From assembly GCF_900116615.1 (NCBI RefSeq), contig NZ_FPBF01000002.1, forward strand, positions 806,001 to 870,000: a DNA stretch of 64,000 nt, written 5' to 3'. This document shows positions 18,159-26,967 of this stretch, in pieces; within the stretch, counting starts at the first letter, position 1, and every line of letters begins with the position of its first letter. A model generated the notes under the pieces. That model had not been told where the DNA came from. It saw only the letters and a list, made by a program, of their open reading frames with translations, and made no database searches. The position numbers and the translations under genes were made by a program. Origin of the DNA: Algoriphagus locisalis. Lineage in GTDB: Bacteria; Bacteroidota; Bacteroidia; Cytophagales; Cyclobacteriaceae.

Positions 18159-19091
18159 ATGAGTACCCGTTCGTATCCTTCAGTAGCAGTTGTACTGATT
18201 AATTGGAAAAATTATGCTGATTCCAAAAAATGTTTGATCTCATTGCAAGCATGTAGTTATCCAAATTTTAAAGTTGTGATGATTGACAATTTTTCCGAGG
18301 ATGGATCAGGTGAAAGACTTCAACATGAATTCGGGGAGTTTGCACATTTCATATTTACTGACAAGAATCTTGGCTTTTCTGGAGGGAACAATGTGGGATT
18401 TCGATATGCGCTTCAGGAAAAGTTTGACTATATCATGGAGCTGAACAACGATACAGAGATGGAGCCGGATTTTTTAGAAAATTTAGTGTGGTCTATAGAT
18501 GATAGGCCAGAATTTGGAGCAGCTCAACCTTTGATTTTTTACAATGGTAATAGAAGAAATGTAATTTGGAATGCAGGTGGAAAGCTTATTCCAGCATTGG
18601 GGCTTTCGCTAACAAAAAAGGAAGGAAAAACTGATCTAAGTGATGTAATAGCCTCAGAAACCGAGTGGACCACCGGATGTGCTACACTTATAAAATCTGA
18701 GGTACTGCGTCAAACAGGACTTCTGAAAGAATTCTTCTTTTTCGGCTCCTTTGAAGATGTGGATCTCTCCATGCGTATCCGTGAACAAGGCTACAAATTA
18801 TGGTTCGAACCAAGCGCCGTGGTTTATCATTCCGTGGGGAGTTCCTCCAGCTCAAAGACCAAAGGTAAAGAAGGTTTTCTAAACCCAATTGTGCATTATT
18901 TGGCTCAGCGAAACCAAATAATATTCATCAAACATCACACTAAAAATATTTTTATACCTTTAGCCGTCACAGTCCAATTTGGAAAAATGATTCTTTATAC
19001 TGCGTATTTTTTAGGCAGATGGAGGCTACAAAAATTGCGGATGGTCTGGAAGGGGTTTGTGGATGGGCTAATAAAAACGTACCATGATTAA
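18159..19091 (+). CDS. Glycosyltransferase, family 2 (rhamnosyltransferase-like)
   Basis: GT-A glycosyltransferase of 310 residues. It opens with VAVVLINWKNYADSKKCL, the usual N-terminal nucleotide-binding strand, has NLGFSGGNNVGF near residue 70 and the metal-binding acidic motif ELNNDTEMEPDFL near 95-107. The later segment GSFEDVDLSMRIREQGYKLWF is the conserved acceptor-side motif of rhamnosyl and related transferases. It acts on the cytoplasmic face, probably adding one sugar of the repeat unit. Its end overlaps the following oxygenase gene by 8 bases, so translation of the two is coupled. Confidence 0.9.
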   Translation: MSTRSYPSVAVVLINWKNYADSKKCLISLQACSYPNFKVVMIDNFSEDGSGERLQHEFGEFAHFIFTDKNLGFSGGNNVGFRYALQEKFDYIMELNNDTEMEPDFLENLVWSIDDRPEFGAAQPLIFYNGNRRNVIWNAGGKLIPALGLSLTKKEGKTDLSDVIASETEWTTGCATLIKSEVLRQTGLLKEFFFFGSFEDVDLSMRIREQGYKLWFEPSAVVYHSVGSSSSSKTKGKEGFLNPIVHYLAQRNQIIFIKHHTKNIFIPLAVTVQFGKMILYTAYFLGRWRLQKLRMVWKGFVDGLIKTYHD

Positions 19092-19863
19092 AATAGAGGA
19101 GATAAAAAATAGAGTTGGGGAGTTTCACGCAGCTGAACCTTTTCCACATTTAGTTATTGACGATTTTGTGGATAAAGAATTCGCAATTTCCCTTTCTGCG
19201 GAGTTTCCGGTGATTGATGACAGTAGTCTCTTTACTTATTCCAATCCTTTAGAAAAAAAGTCTGCACTAAATGACTGGAATAAATTCCCCGAGTTTACCT
19301 ATAAATTTTTTAAACACCTGTGTTCTGAGGCTTTTGTAAATCAGCTAGGTACCCTATTGGGAATCAAATTATATCCTGATTTTGGGCTGCATGGAGGTGG
19401 GTGGCATATGCATCCTGATGGGGGTAAGCTTAATCCACATTTGGACTATAACATCCATCCTAAACTTGGATTACAACGGAGGATCAATTTAATCATATAC
19501 CTGTCTGAAGATTGGAAACCTGAATTTGGAGGGCATTTTGGTCTATGGAGTAACGACCCTGAAAGTAATCGTCCCCTAGAGTTAAGAAAAGAAGTTGAAG
19601 TGAGGTTCAATCGAGCCGTGATTTTCGACACTACCTATAAGTCTTGGCATGGATTGAGCCGGCAGGTAAGTAGTGGAGGCACCAACATTCGTAAATCTCT
19701 GGCTATCTATTATTTATGTGACCCGCCGGTAAATGCTGAAAACAGGCAGCGCGCACTGTACGCTCCTACCGAAGATCAATTATCTAACCCTGATATAGAA
19801 GAATTTATCCGAAAAAGAGCTGATAATCAGCTTTATAAAGATCATTATATTACCAAAATTTGA
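19084..19863 (+). CDS. 2-oxoglutarate/Fe(II)-dependent oxygenase-like protein
   Basis: Predicted non-haem iron dioxygenase of 259 residues. The iron triad can be read as His119-x-Asp121 (NPHLDYN) and His189 (SWHGLS), with Arg203 (RKSLAIYY) 14 residues on as the 2-oxoglutarate anchor, the spacing seen in prolyl-hydroxylase-like folds. The first 8 bases overlap the upstream glycosyltransferase gene. Its position inside the glycan cluster suggests hydroxylation of a sugar, a lipid carrier or an attached group, but the substrate is not known. No signal peptide, so it acts in the cytoplasm. Confidence 0.82.
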   Translation: MIKIEEIKNRVGEFHAAEPFPHLVIDDFVDKEFAISLSAEFPVIDDSSLFTYSNPLEKKSALNDWNKFPEFTYKFFKHLCSEAFVNQLGTLLGIKLYPDFGLHGGGWHMHPDGGKLNPHLDYNIHPKLGLQRRINLIIYLSEDWKPEFGGHFGLWSNDPESNRPLELRKEVEVRFNRAVIFDTTYKSWHGLSRQVSSGGTNIRKSLAIYYLCDPPVNAENRQRALYAPTEDQLSNPDIEEFIRKRADNQLYKDHYITKI

Positions 19864-19986
19864 TTTGGATCTGTTCGAATAATATGGAAAATTGTTTGAT
19901 TAATCAGTGATTGACCCTCCGGGTTGATTAATTTGCTTATCAGCCTAGTCATCTTTTTCTTTCGCTGATCTAATTTTGGAAGCTCA

Positions 19987-21396
19987 ATGTCTTTACTATT
20001 TTTCCTTTTGATCACAATCGCTGTAGCTGCCGGATTCCTTTGGGCGACTAGGAAAATGGTATTTGAAGGAAACTGGGACTATTTTATTTTTTTTCTACTC
20101 GGATATCTTCCTATTTATATAACATGTCTGAGCCTTGTTTATCTGGTTACCCGCTCTCCAGAAGCAGTGTTAGTATTCCAATCGCTAAAAGAGCTAATTG
20201 TGTTAATCGCTGCATTTGCCTTTGTGATCTTCCAGCGAAAACCATTTGACTATGCTTTACGGCTTCAGACTACTGACTGGTTAATGATATTCTTTTTGGG
20301 GTTAACAGTGCTATTTCTTGTTTTGCCGATAGGACTTGCCAGTTTTACCAATAAGCTATTGTATTTCAAGGGCATGATAATTCCTGGTTTAATATATTTC
20401 TTGGGTAGAAATTCAAGAATGACCGAGATCGACCTTACCTATGTTTTTCAGTTTCTTTTTGTGATTACGATTGCTGCTTTTTTGGTAAATGTGTTTGAAG
20501 GGATCATCCTTGACACGCATTTACAGCAGTTCACCGGATACGCACTTTTTAATTTAGAAATCAGTGGTCTCGAGCCTGCTGGCCATTATGGGCTGACTTG
20601 GACATTTGAATCTACCAATGCTATGAAGCGCTTCGCAAGCTTCTTTGCAAATCCTTTGGAACTCGCCAGTTCTGTATTAATGGGTTTTTCAGCCGGATTG
20701 ATCTGGTTTTTGACTTCCAAGAGAGGCATGAATTGGTTTTACATTTTCATTATGTTTTGTTCTATTGGTAGTTTAATATTTGCATCTTCCAGGGCAGCTT
20801 TTGCCGCATTTTTTATCATGATTATTTTTATTGCCATTGTCTTTAGGCTATTTAAGCTTATAGGGTTTGGAATCTTCTTCTTTCTCCTTTTTACAGCATA
20901 TGTTCTTTTCTTTGCATCTGACGATCTATTATTTTATGTAATAGACACCCTAAAAATGCAAGACACGTCAAGTGTGGGTCATGTCGTTGAGTGGGCTCTT
21001 GCCTTTGACTCTATGCTCAGCAATCCACTGGGAATCGGGCTGGCTATGAGTGGAAATTTCGGAAGTGTTACAGATGAATTACGGGTAGGAGGAGAAAATC
21101 AGTTCTTGATCTATGGAGTCCAATTGGGTTGGCTGGGGATGTTATTATATATAAGTATGTTGATCTCTGGGATACGAGAATCCATTATTGTTTTTAAAAC
21201 CTCAGATAATCTAAACATTGCAAGAATTGCATTCGTGGCAGGGACTGTAAAGGTGGGTTTACTACTCCCTATGTTCACCGCCAATGTTGAAATCTATGCA
21301 TTCGTTTCTTGGATTTCGTGGTGGATGATTGGGCTTAGCGTAAGGGAATATTCTCGGATAAAATTGGAAACCAATAGAAATGGATTAAAAATTTAA
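19987..21396 (+). CDS. O-antigen polymerase/ligase-like membrane protein (Wzy-like)
   Basis: Polytopic inner-membrane protein of 469 residues with about 11-12 hydrophobic segments and a larger periplasmic loop near residues 170-220 (GYALFNLEISGLEPAGHYGL). This topology, and the segment FASFFANPLELASSVLMGFSAG followed by FASSRAAFAAFFIM, resembles Wzy/O-antigen ligase-family proteins, which join repeat units on the periplasmic side. These proteins have weak sequence identity, so the role rests on topology and neighbours. A TAATTTTG box at 19971-19978 could be an internal promoter 9 bases before the start. Confidence 0.78.
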   Translation: MSLLFFLLITIAVAAGFLWATRKMVFEGNWDYFIFFLLGYLPIYITCLSLVYLVTRSPEAVLVFQSLKELIVLIAAFAFVIFQRKPFDYALRLQTTDWLMIFFLGLTVLFLVLPIGLASFTNKLLYFKGMIIPGLIYFLGRNSRMTEIDLTYVFQFLFVITIAAFLVNVFEGIILDTHLQQFTGYALFNLEISGLEPAGHYGLTWTFESTNAMKRFASFFANPLELASSVLMGFSAGLIWFLTSKRGMNWFYIFIMFCSIGSLIFASSRAAFAAFFIMIIFIAIVFRLFKLIGFGIFFFLLFTAYVLFFASDDLLFYVIDTLKMQDTSSVGHVVEWALAFDSMLSNPLGIGLAMSGNFGSVTDELRVGGENQFLIYGVQLGWLGMLLYISMLISGIRESIIVFKTSDNLNIARIAFVAGTVKVGLLLPMFTANVEIYAFVSWISWWMIGLSVREYSRIKLETNRNGLKI

Positions 21397-21400
21397 TTGT

Positions 21401-22276
21401 ATGATTTTATATAGAAAATGTCCGATTTGTGGTTCAGAAAATCTTAAGGGGTACGCAATAGACACATATAGAAAAGGCCCACATATCTCGCGAGTCCAGT
21501 GTTTACATTGTGAATTGGTATTTGCCAACCCAATGGCAGATAGTCAAGAATTAGCTGACTATTACACCAATTATTATGACAAGGATCACTATTTAGCTTT
21601 TGACTATAAAAATCATATTCTAAATCACTTTGAAAGAATAAGTACTTTAAATCCTGCACAGATAAAAAGTGAATCAAGATGTCTTAATAAGTTAGTGCCG
21701 GATGGTAGATTCTTAGACATCGGTTGCGGTTTGGGACTTGGATTAGCCTATGCTCAACAATTAAACTGTGAATTATATTCGACTGAATTTGATACCGGGG
21801 CCTTGGAATTTGTAAAAAGTAATTTTCCTGTAGAAACTTATCAGGGTGATATCTGGGAGGCAAAATACCCTGATTCATTTTTCGATTTTATCCATATCTC
21901 ACATGTGATAGAGCATGTGCTAGATCCGAAAGCCTATATCGAGGAGATGAAGCGGATAGTAAAGCCCGGGGGATATATTGCGATTGGGACACCAAATATG
22001 TCAAGTAATCTTTATCGCTTTCATCGCTGGGCTAAAATGCTAAATATGAACGTCCCAGACGTGATTGATGGTCTCGAGCATACATTTATTTTCCCTAAAA
22101 AATTACTTCGTAAAATTTGTGAAGAGCAAGAGTTGAAGATAGATGATCATTATACACACAATTTAGGAGAGACATTTAGTAACTTACTTCGTTACAAGAT
22201 GCCTGTCAGCAAAAAAATAAACAGACTTATTCAAAACGCTTTTCAGGTAAATCAGTGGACTGTGTGTAGGAAATAG
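21401..22276 (+). CDS. SAM-dependent methyltransferase with N-terminal zinc ribbon
   Basis: 291 residues. The N-terminus has a four-cysteine zinc ribbon (CPIC near residue 8 and CLHC near 35). The methyltransferase domain follows, with the SAM-binding motif I FLDIGCGLGLGLAYA near residue 105 and the motif HVIEHVLDP near 168. The combination is common in polysaccharide gene clusters, where such enzymes methylate sugars or sugar precursors. It starts 4 bases after the polymerase gene, so the two are likely cotranscribed. Confidence 0.87.
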   Translation: MILYRKCPICGSENLKGYAIDTYRKGPHISRVQCLHCELVFANPMADSQELADYYTNYYDKDHYLAFDYKNHILNHFERISTLNPAQIKSESRCLNKLVPDGRFLDIGCGLGLGLAYAQQLNCELYSTEFDTGALEFVKSNFPVETYQGDIWEAKYPDSFFDFIHISHVIEHVLDPKAYIEEMKRIVKPGGYIAIGTPNMSSNLYRFHRWAKMLNMNVPDVIDGLEHTFIFPKKLLRKICEEQELKIDDHYTHNLGETFSNLLRYKMPVSKKINRLIQNAFQVNQWTVCRK

Positions 22277-22384
22277 TACCTGATATTCGACCTGTGAAAA
22301 CTAGTGATTCACCGAGTTACGCTTAACTTTGATAAAATAAAATTTCTGAATACCCTCGTGTTCACAAAACATAATTGACTGATT

Positions 22385-22591
22385 ATGAAAGAAATTACCT
22401 TAAGAATTCCAGAAGAAAAGTTAGAATTCATAATGGAGTTGATCAAACAGCTCGATTTAGAAGTGGCAGGATCTAATGAGATACCCGAAGAGCATAAAGA
22501 AATAGTACGCCAAAGAATTCAGAATTCAGATTCTTCAAAATTACTTTCTTGGGCAGAGGTGAGAAAAGATTTAAAATATAATGGCTTTTGA
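22385..22591 (+). CDS. Small antitoxin of a ParE-type pair
   Basis: 68-residue protein beginning MKEITLRIPEEKLEF and ending in a region with SWAEVRKDL. Short proteins of this form commonly precede ParE/RelE toxins in Bacteroidota and act as the antitoxin; there is no strong domain signature, so the assignment rests mainly on size and on its overlap of 11 bases with the toxin frame downstream. The pair interrupts the polysaccharide cluster. The reading frame is intact. Confidence 0.72.
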   Translation: MKEITLRIPEEKLEFIMELIKQLDLEVAGSNEIPEEHKEIVRQRIQNSDSSKLLSWAEVRKDLKYNGF

Positions 22592-22876
22592 AGTCCTATT
22601 GGAACCCTCTGCCAAAGAAGATATCCAGCAAGCTTTATATTTTTATGAAGAAAAGAGAGAGGGGTTAGGCAAGAAATTTGAGCTGGAACTTCAACACTAT
22701 TTCCAACTTTTGGAAACCAATCCTTTTTCCAAATCAGATATGACTCAGTTCGCTGCTTGCCTCTGAAGAAATTTCCTTTTATGATTCACTACACATTAAG
22801 CGAGGAATATAGAAAGGTGGTGATTAGAGGCATATTTCATACTGCTAGAGATCCTCAAGATTGGAAATTTCGCTAA
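22581..22876 (+). pseudogene. ParE/RelE-type toxin, frameshifted at a T run
   Basis: The first frame (22581-22766) gives MAFEVLLEPSAKEDIQQAL onward to ...LLETNP and then ends early in unrelated residues. Moving back one base at the T run 22724-22728 opens a second frame that continues FFQIRYDSVRCLPLKKFPF, then YRKVVIRGIFHTARDP and QDWKFR, with a stop at 22874-22876. The two parts together make a normal-length ParE toxin of about 98 residues, including the typical C-terminal strand. One missing T (five instead of six) explains the break. It could be real inactivation, a slippage-dependent switch, or a homopolymer sequencing error. The classical tandem slippery heptamer is absent. Confidence 0.85.
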
Positions 22877-22897
22877 ACTGACAGAATAACCCACCAC

Positions 22898-24016
22898 ATG
22901 AAAGTCCTCCTCGATCTACAATACCTCAATGTCGCCACAACAGGCATCAAAACCTATATGATGGAGCTGGCGCATGCAGCGCTGGCTTATCCACACCCGG
23001 ACATTGAGTGGGTTTTTTCGCATGATCCTGAGGAGCAAAGTGCGGATCAGACATTCAAAGGCCCGCAGACTAAAATCCATCGTCTCAATTACCACATGGA
23101 CTACTTTCGGTGGAAAGAATTTCAACTTCCAGATCTGATCAAAAAACATCAGCCCGATGTGTTGATCTGTGCGGATTTTGTCTCCCCCGCAGCTTCTTTG
23201 CCCTGCCGCAGACTCACTGTAATCCACGATGCATTCTTTTGGCAAATGCCTCAAAACTATCCCAAATGGTGGAGAACCTACTTTTTAAGCTTGATAAGAA
23301 AAGGGTTGAAAGAAGACACAGAAATCATCACCACGACGGAATATTCCCGTAAATCCCTTTACAAATACCTGAAGAAGATATACCCGATGACTGTCATTCA
23401 TCAGGCACCTAAAAAGTTGGCCAATGGTGTCGATCCCTCATTTTTGGAAAATCACGGCTTAAAGAGCCAACAATATTTTTTACATATTGGCACCTTTGAC
23501 AAAAGAAAAAATCTGCCGCTACTTGTCCGCTCATTTGCCGATTTTCTCAAAAAGACAGACTCCAATTTCAAATTGGTTTTGGCGGGAGGAGCAGGTCAAA
23601 GCACCCAGATGAACGATAAGCCTGTCGTAAATGAGCTTGTAGCAGAACTTCATCTTCAGGATAAAGTGATATTGCCTGGATACGTCAGCGATGCGCAAGT
23701 CAGATCATTGTATGAAAATGGATTTGGATATGTTTTCCCTTCCGAAAATGAAGGATTTGGCATTCCCATCGTAGAAGCGATGGCTTTTGGCTTGCCTGTA
23801 ATACATTCAGATCAGCCTGCCCTAATGGAAGTAGCGGGTCAAGCAGGTCTAGCTGTCAAAACAGGAGACCAGCAGGATTTGACTGAAAAAATGATACTTT
23901 TGAGCAGCGAAAACAGCCGGCTTGAAACGATGATTGAAAAAGGAAAAGAGCAATCCAAGAAGTTTTCGTCAAAGAATTTTATTGAAGGGTTTCAAACTGT
24001 AATCCTCAAAAATTAA
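22898..24016 (+). CDS. Glycosyltransferase, family 4
   Basis: GT-B enzyme of 372 residues. The donor domain begins with HIGTFDKRKNLPLL near residue 200 (a motif of mannosyl- and related transferases), then LVLAGGAGQ, and the catalytic pattern SENEGFGIPIVEAMAFGLPVIHSD near 285-308, with Glu-x7-Glu. It acts at the cytoplasmic face to extend the repeat unit. It starts 22 bases after the frameshifted toxin, and the following glycosyltransferase gene is 14 bases downstream, so 22898-26330 forms a run of three transferases. Confidence 0.9.
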   Translation: MKVLLDLQYLNVATTGIKTYMMELAHAALAYPHPDIEWVFSHDPEEQSADQTFKGPQTKIHRLNYHMDYFRWKEFQLPDLIKKHQPDVLICADFVSPAASLPCRRLTVIHDAFFWQMPQNYPKWWRTYFLSLIRKGLKEDTEIITTTEYSRKSLYKYLKKIYPMTVIHQAPKKLANGVDPSFLENHGLKSQQYFLHIGTFDKRKNLPLLVRSFADFLKKTDSNFKLVLAGGAGQSTQMNDKPVVNELVAELHLQDKVILPGYVSDAQVRSLYENGFGYVFPSENEGFGIPIVEAMAFGLPVIHSDQPALMEVAGQAGLAVKTGDQQDLTEKMILLSSENSRLETMIEKGKEQSKKFSSKNFIEGFQTVILKN

Positions 24017-24030
24017 CACTAACGATCCAA

Positions 24031-25179
24031 TTGACTGTACTTTTTCTTAATAGTTCTTCAGATCTATACGGTTCCTCCAGGATTCTGATAGAAGTAGTAA
24101 AAACTTACAAAGAGGCAGGTCTCGTCCCTGTGGTGGTGATGTCCGAGCCGGGACCGCTACAATCTCATTTTTTGGAACTGGGAATCACCGTGAAAATCCA
24201 GAATCTAGGAATATTGCGCAGGAAGTACGTAAACTTCTCAGGGCTCATAAACAGATTAAGAAAAAATGTCGAATCCCTACGTTTTCTCGACAAACTTCAT
24301 GATGAATATCAATTTGAGCTAGTGTATTCCAATACATTGGCAGTATTGGCTGGAGCACATTGGGCCAAGAGAAACAAGGTTCCTCACATTTGGCATATTC
24401 ATGAAATACTACTTGGCCCGAAGCCTTTGGTGAGCCTATTGAGAAGGCTCCTGGACAACACCACTCCAGCTCCCATTGTAGTTTCTGAAGCTGTGAGAAA
24501 CCACTGGTCAACGCGTTTAGAAAAATCCAAACCAGTCGTAATCCACAATGCTATTTTATACGATCATTTTCTTTCGCCAGAGATAAAAACTCCTTTAAAT
24601 CTGGAATTAGCAGCTAATAAGGTAATTATCACCATGGTGGGTAGAATTAATCCGGGAAAAGGGCAACTTTTCTTTTTGGAGATGGCTAAAATGATTTCAG
24701 CATCCTATCCTCACTGTCACTTTTTGCTCGTAGGAGATCCATATCCTGGGTATGAGAATTTGGAAGTGGAAATGAAACATTTTATCACTGAAAATAGACT
24801 TGAAAACTCCGTCACAAATCTTGGTTTTCGAAAAGATATAGCCTCAATTTTAAAAGCAACAGATATTTTTGTCCTGCCTTCAATTTTACCAGATTCATTT
24901 CCTACGGTTATTCTGGAAGCTATGGCAGCTGCCTGCCCAGTGATCGCGACCCGATCAGGGGGTGCATCGGAAATGGTGGTTGATGGCAAAACAGGCTATT
25001 TAATCCCAATTAACGATCTCGATAAGGGTGTAAATGCGTTAATTAAGTTAATTTTGGATCAGGAACTTAGAGAGCAGTTTGGAAGTGCTGGTAGAAACCG
25101 TGTTTTGAAGGAGTTCAGTTTGGATAATTTTAGAAAAAACATTGAAAACCATCTATGGCAGCAGCTAAAAAGAAATTGA
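24031..25179 (+). CDS. Glycosyltransferase, family 4
   Basis: GT-B enzyme of 382 residues. The start is TTG at 24031: it gives the conserved N-terminal strand LTVLFLNSSSDLYGSSRIL; the frame has a stop at 23983 and no ATG until the domain is well under way. Donor-site motifs are MVGRINPGKGQLFFLEM near residue 195, FLLVGDPYPGY, and ILPDSFPTVILEAMAAACPVI near 290-310. Its last 25 bases overlap the next transferase gene. Sugar specificity unknown. Confidence 0.87.
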   Translation: MTVLFLNSSSDLYGSSRILIEVVKTYKEAGLVPVVVMSEPGPLQSHFLELGITVKIQNLGILRRKYVNFSGLINRLRKNVESLRFLDKLHDEYQFELVYSNTLAVLAGAHWAKRNKVPHIWHIHEILLGPKPLVSLLRRLLDNTTPAPIVVSEAVRNHWSTRLEKSKPVVIHNAILYDHFLSPEIKTPLNLELAANKVIITMVGRINPGKGQLFFLEMAKMISASYPHCHFLLVGDPYPGYENLEVEMKHFITENRLENSVTNLGFRKDIASILKATDIFVLPSILPDSFPTVILEAMAAACPVIATRSGGASEMVVDGKTGYLIPINDLDKGVNALIKLILDQELREQFGSAGRNRVLKEFSLDNFRKNIENHLWQQLKRN

Positions 25180-26330
25180 AAGTAGCCATAATGGGGGCAA
25201 AAGGATATCCCTATGTCTATGGTGGATATGACACCATGGTCAAAGAACTTGGGGAGCGACTCGTAGCCAAAGGAGTTCACGTACGGGTTTATAACCACAA
25301 AGCCCTTTTTCAAGAGAAACCTAAATTTGTAAATGGTATAGAATGCATTTACATAGGAGCGATTGAATCTAAAATCGGCACTCAACTTTCACATACTTTC
25401 TTTTCCATGATGCATGCCTGTTTTTCAGATGTGGATGTGATTTTCGTAGTCAATAGCGCGAATGGACCTATTGGTTGGTTTTCCAGACTTTTTAGGAAAA
25501 AGACAGTGATCAATGTAGATGGCTTGGAATGGCTCAGACCCAAGTGGAAAGGTATGGGATCCAAGTATTTCTTCTGGGCATCAAAAATGGCGACGAAATA
25601 CTACGATCAGCTGATCAACGATTCTGATGAAATGCAGCGGGTTTATAAGGAATTATTCAATGCCGACTCGAAAGTCATCGCTTATGGCGCAAATCCTAAG
25701 GCAGATGTACCAGCAGACCCAATTGAGAAGTGGGGAATCAAATCACAAGAATATTTCTTGATCGTAGGCAGACTTATTCCTGATAACAATGCGGACCTCA
25801 TTATTGATGGGTTTCTAAAATCAGATTCCACACGAAAACTGGTGGTTGTAGGTGACGTTCCTTTTAATGACGAATATGCTAATGTCTTGAAAAATATTGA
25901 GGATGAAAGACTTTTGTTTTTGGGATATATCACTGATCAGAATGAATTGGCAGCCTGGTATTCTCATTGCTATGCCTATTTTCATGGGCACGAGTACGGC
26001 GGCACGAATCCAGCTATGCTGAAAGCCCTTGGCTTTGGCTGTGCGATCCTAGCACTGGACACGCCATTCAATCAGGAAATGCTTCAAAATGGAAAACACG
26101 GATGGTATTTCAAGAAATCAGCAGCCTCCGTTCAGGACATCGTAGAGGCAGCAGAAAGCAGTAAAGAGCGTATGGCATATTTCCGCAGCACTGCCCGGGA
26201 GGGACTTATTCAGCGATACAATTGGGACTATGTGACTGACCAGTATTTGGAAGTATTCCAGAACCTGGCGCGAAAAAAAGTGTCAACTCACCCACCGGAA
26301 AAACCAAAATTTGAAAAAGTGGAGAACTGA
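25155..26330 (+). CDS. Glycosyltransferase with DUF1972 N-terminal domain
   Basis: 391 residues. The N-terminus KVAIMGAKGYPYVYGGYDTM is the hallmark of DUF1972 glycosyltransferases, many of which are rhamnosyl or related transferases in capsule clusters. The donor domain follows from about residue 195 (FLIVGRLIPDNNADLII) to HGHEYGGTNPAMLKALGFGCAIL near 275-300. The start overlaps the upstream gene by 25 bases; ATG at 25155 is preferred because it gives the complete first strand. This is the last recognisable gene of the polysaccharide block. The initiating sugar-phosphate transferase is not in the window. Confidence 0.9.
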   Translation: MAAAKKKLKVAIMGAKGYPYVYGGYDTMVKELGERLVAKGVHVRVYNHKALFQEKPKFVNGIECIYIGAIESKIGTQLSHTFFSMMHACFSDVDVIFVVNSANGPIGWFSRLFRKKTVINVDGLEWLRPKWKGMGSKYFFWASKMATKYYDQLINDSDEMQRVYKELFNADSKVIAYGANPKADVPADPIEKWGIKSQEYFLIVGRLIPDNNADLIIDGFLKSDSTRKLVVVGDVPFNDEYANVLKNIEDERLLFLGYITDQNELAAWYSHCYAYFHGHEYGGTNPAMLKALGFGCAILALDTPFNQEMLQNGKHGWYFKKSAASVQDIVEAAESSKERMAYFRSTAREGLIQRYNWDYVTDQYLEVFQNLARKKVSTHPPEKPKFEKVEN

Positions 26331-26410
26331 GAATTACCCTTCCTTAGGTGAACTTTCAATGCTGTTTCCTACTTTCATAGATATAATTTTTAACCCTAAA
26401 TAGTTTAACC

Positions 26411-26821
26411 ATGATCAGAAAAGCAACTGCCGTATGGCAAGGAACAGGTAAAGATGGCAAAGGTACTTTGACTACGCCAAGCACAGTTTTAGACAAAACT
26501 CAATACTCATTTGGATCCAGATTTGAAAGTGGAGTAGGTACAAATCCTGAAGAATTGATCGCAGCGGCACACTCAGGCTGCTTCGCTATGAAATTGAGCT
26601 TCAACTTGCAAGAGGCTGGCTTTACAGCAACTGAACTGGATGTGACAGCTAACATCACATTTGAAGAAGGAACACTTAAGAAGTCTCACTTAGTCCTAAA
26701 AGCAAAAGTCGATGGAATCGCTCAGGATAAATTCGATGAGCTAGTGAAAGACGCCGAGGAAAACTGCCCAATTTCCAGAGTTTTGGATTTGGAAATCAGT
26801 GTGGAAAGCACGCTAAATTAA
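26411..26821 (+). CDS. OsmC-family peroxiredoxin-like protein
   Basis: 136 residues, whole-length OsmC fold. The two redox cysteines are visible in AAHSGCFAM (near residue 57) and EENCPISRV (near 119), the placing used by OsmC/Ohr proteins to reduce organic hydroperoxides. The N-terminal WQGTGKDGKGTLTTPS segment matches the OsmC (not Ohr) subgroup. Cytoplasmic. It stands alone with its own terminator hairpin at 26894-26922. Confidence 0.9.
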   Translation: MIRKATAVWQGTGKDGKGTLTTPSTVLDKTQYSFGSRFESGVGTNPEELIAAAHSGCFAMKLSFNLQEAGFTATELDVTANITFEEGTLKKSHLVLKAKVDGIAQDKFDELVKDAEENCPISRVLDLEISVESTLN

Positions 26822-26885
26822 GAGCCAAGAAGCTAGAATCAAGAGTTTAGATTTTGGTATCAAGTATCAAGTATTAAGACTTAAG
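26818..26885. repeat. Dispersed intergenic repeat, copy A
   Basis: Starting exactly at the TAA of the OsmC gene, the sequence AAGAGCCAAGAAGCTAGAAT is shared without mismatch with the stretch following the M28 peptidase stop at 48242-48263. It continues in low-complexity TCAAGTATTAAGAC-like words, which recur at 31958-32035 and 50731-50765. Confidence 0.7.
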
Positions 26886-26893
26886 ACAAAGGA

Positions 26894-26922
26894 ACGGCGC
26901 TTGGAAGGATTTCAAGCGCCGT
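26894..26922. terminator. Hairpin terminator after the OsmC gene
   Basis: Perfect 10-bp stem ACGGCGCTTG / CAAGCGCCGT, extendable by three more pairs into the 9-base loop, followed by ACTTATTTC. It lies between convergent genes and may end both transcripts. Confidence 0.7.
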
Positions 26923-26967
26923 ACTTATTTCTTGAATTTCAAATTGCCAAACCTCTAATTTCAAATT

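Noticed and set aside
22722..22732. Programmed -1 frameshift signal in the ParE gene
   Set aside because: The sequence does not fit the X-XXY-YYZ slippery heptamer and no stimulating structure is evident; a simple one-base loss or slippage of the T run explains it better.
22385..22876. Insertion of a mobile element carrying the ParE pair into the polysaccharide cluster
   Set aside because: No transposase, integrase, terminal repeats or target duplication were seen; cotransfer with the cluster is equally likely.
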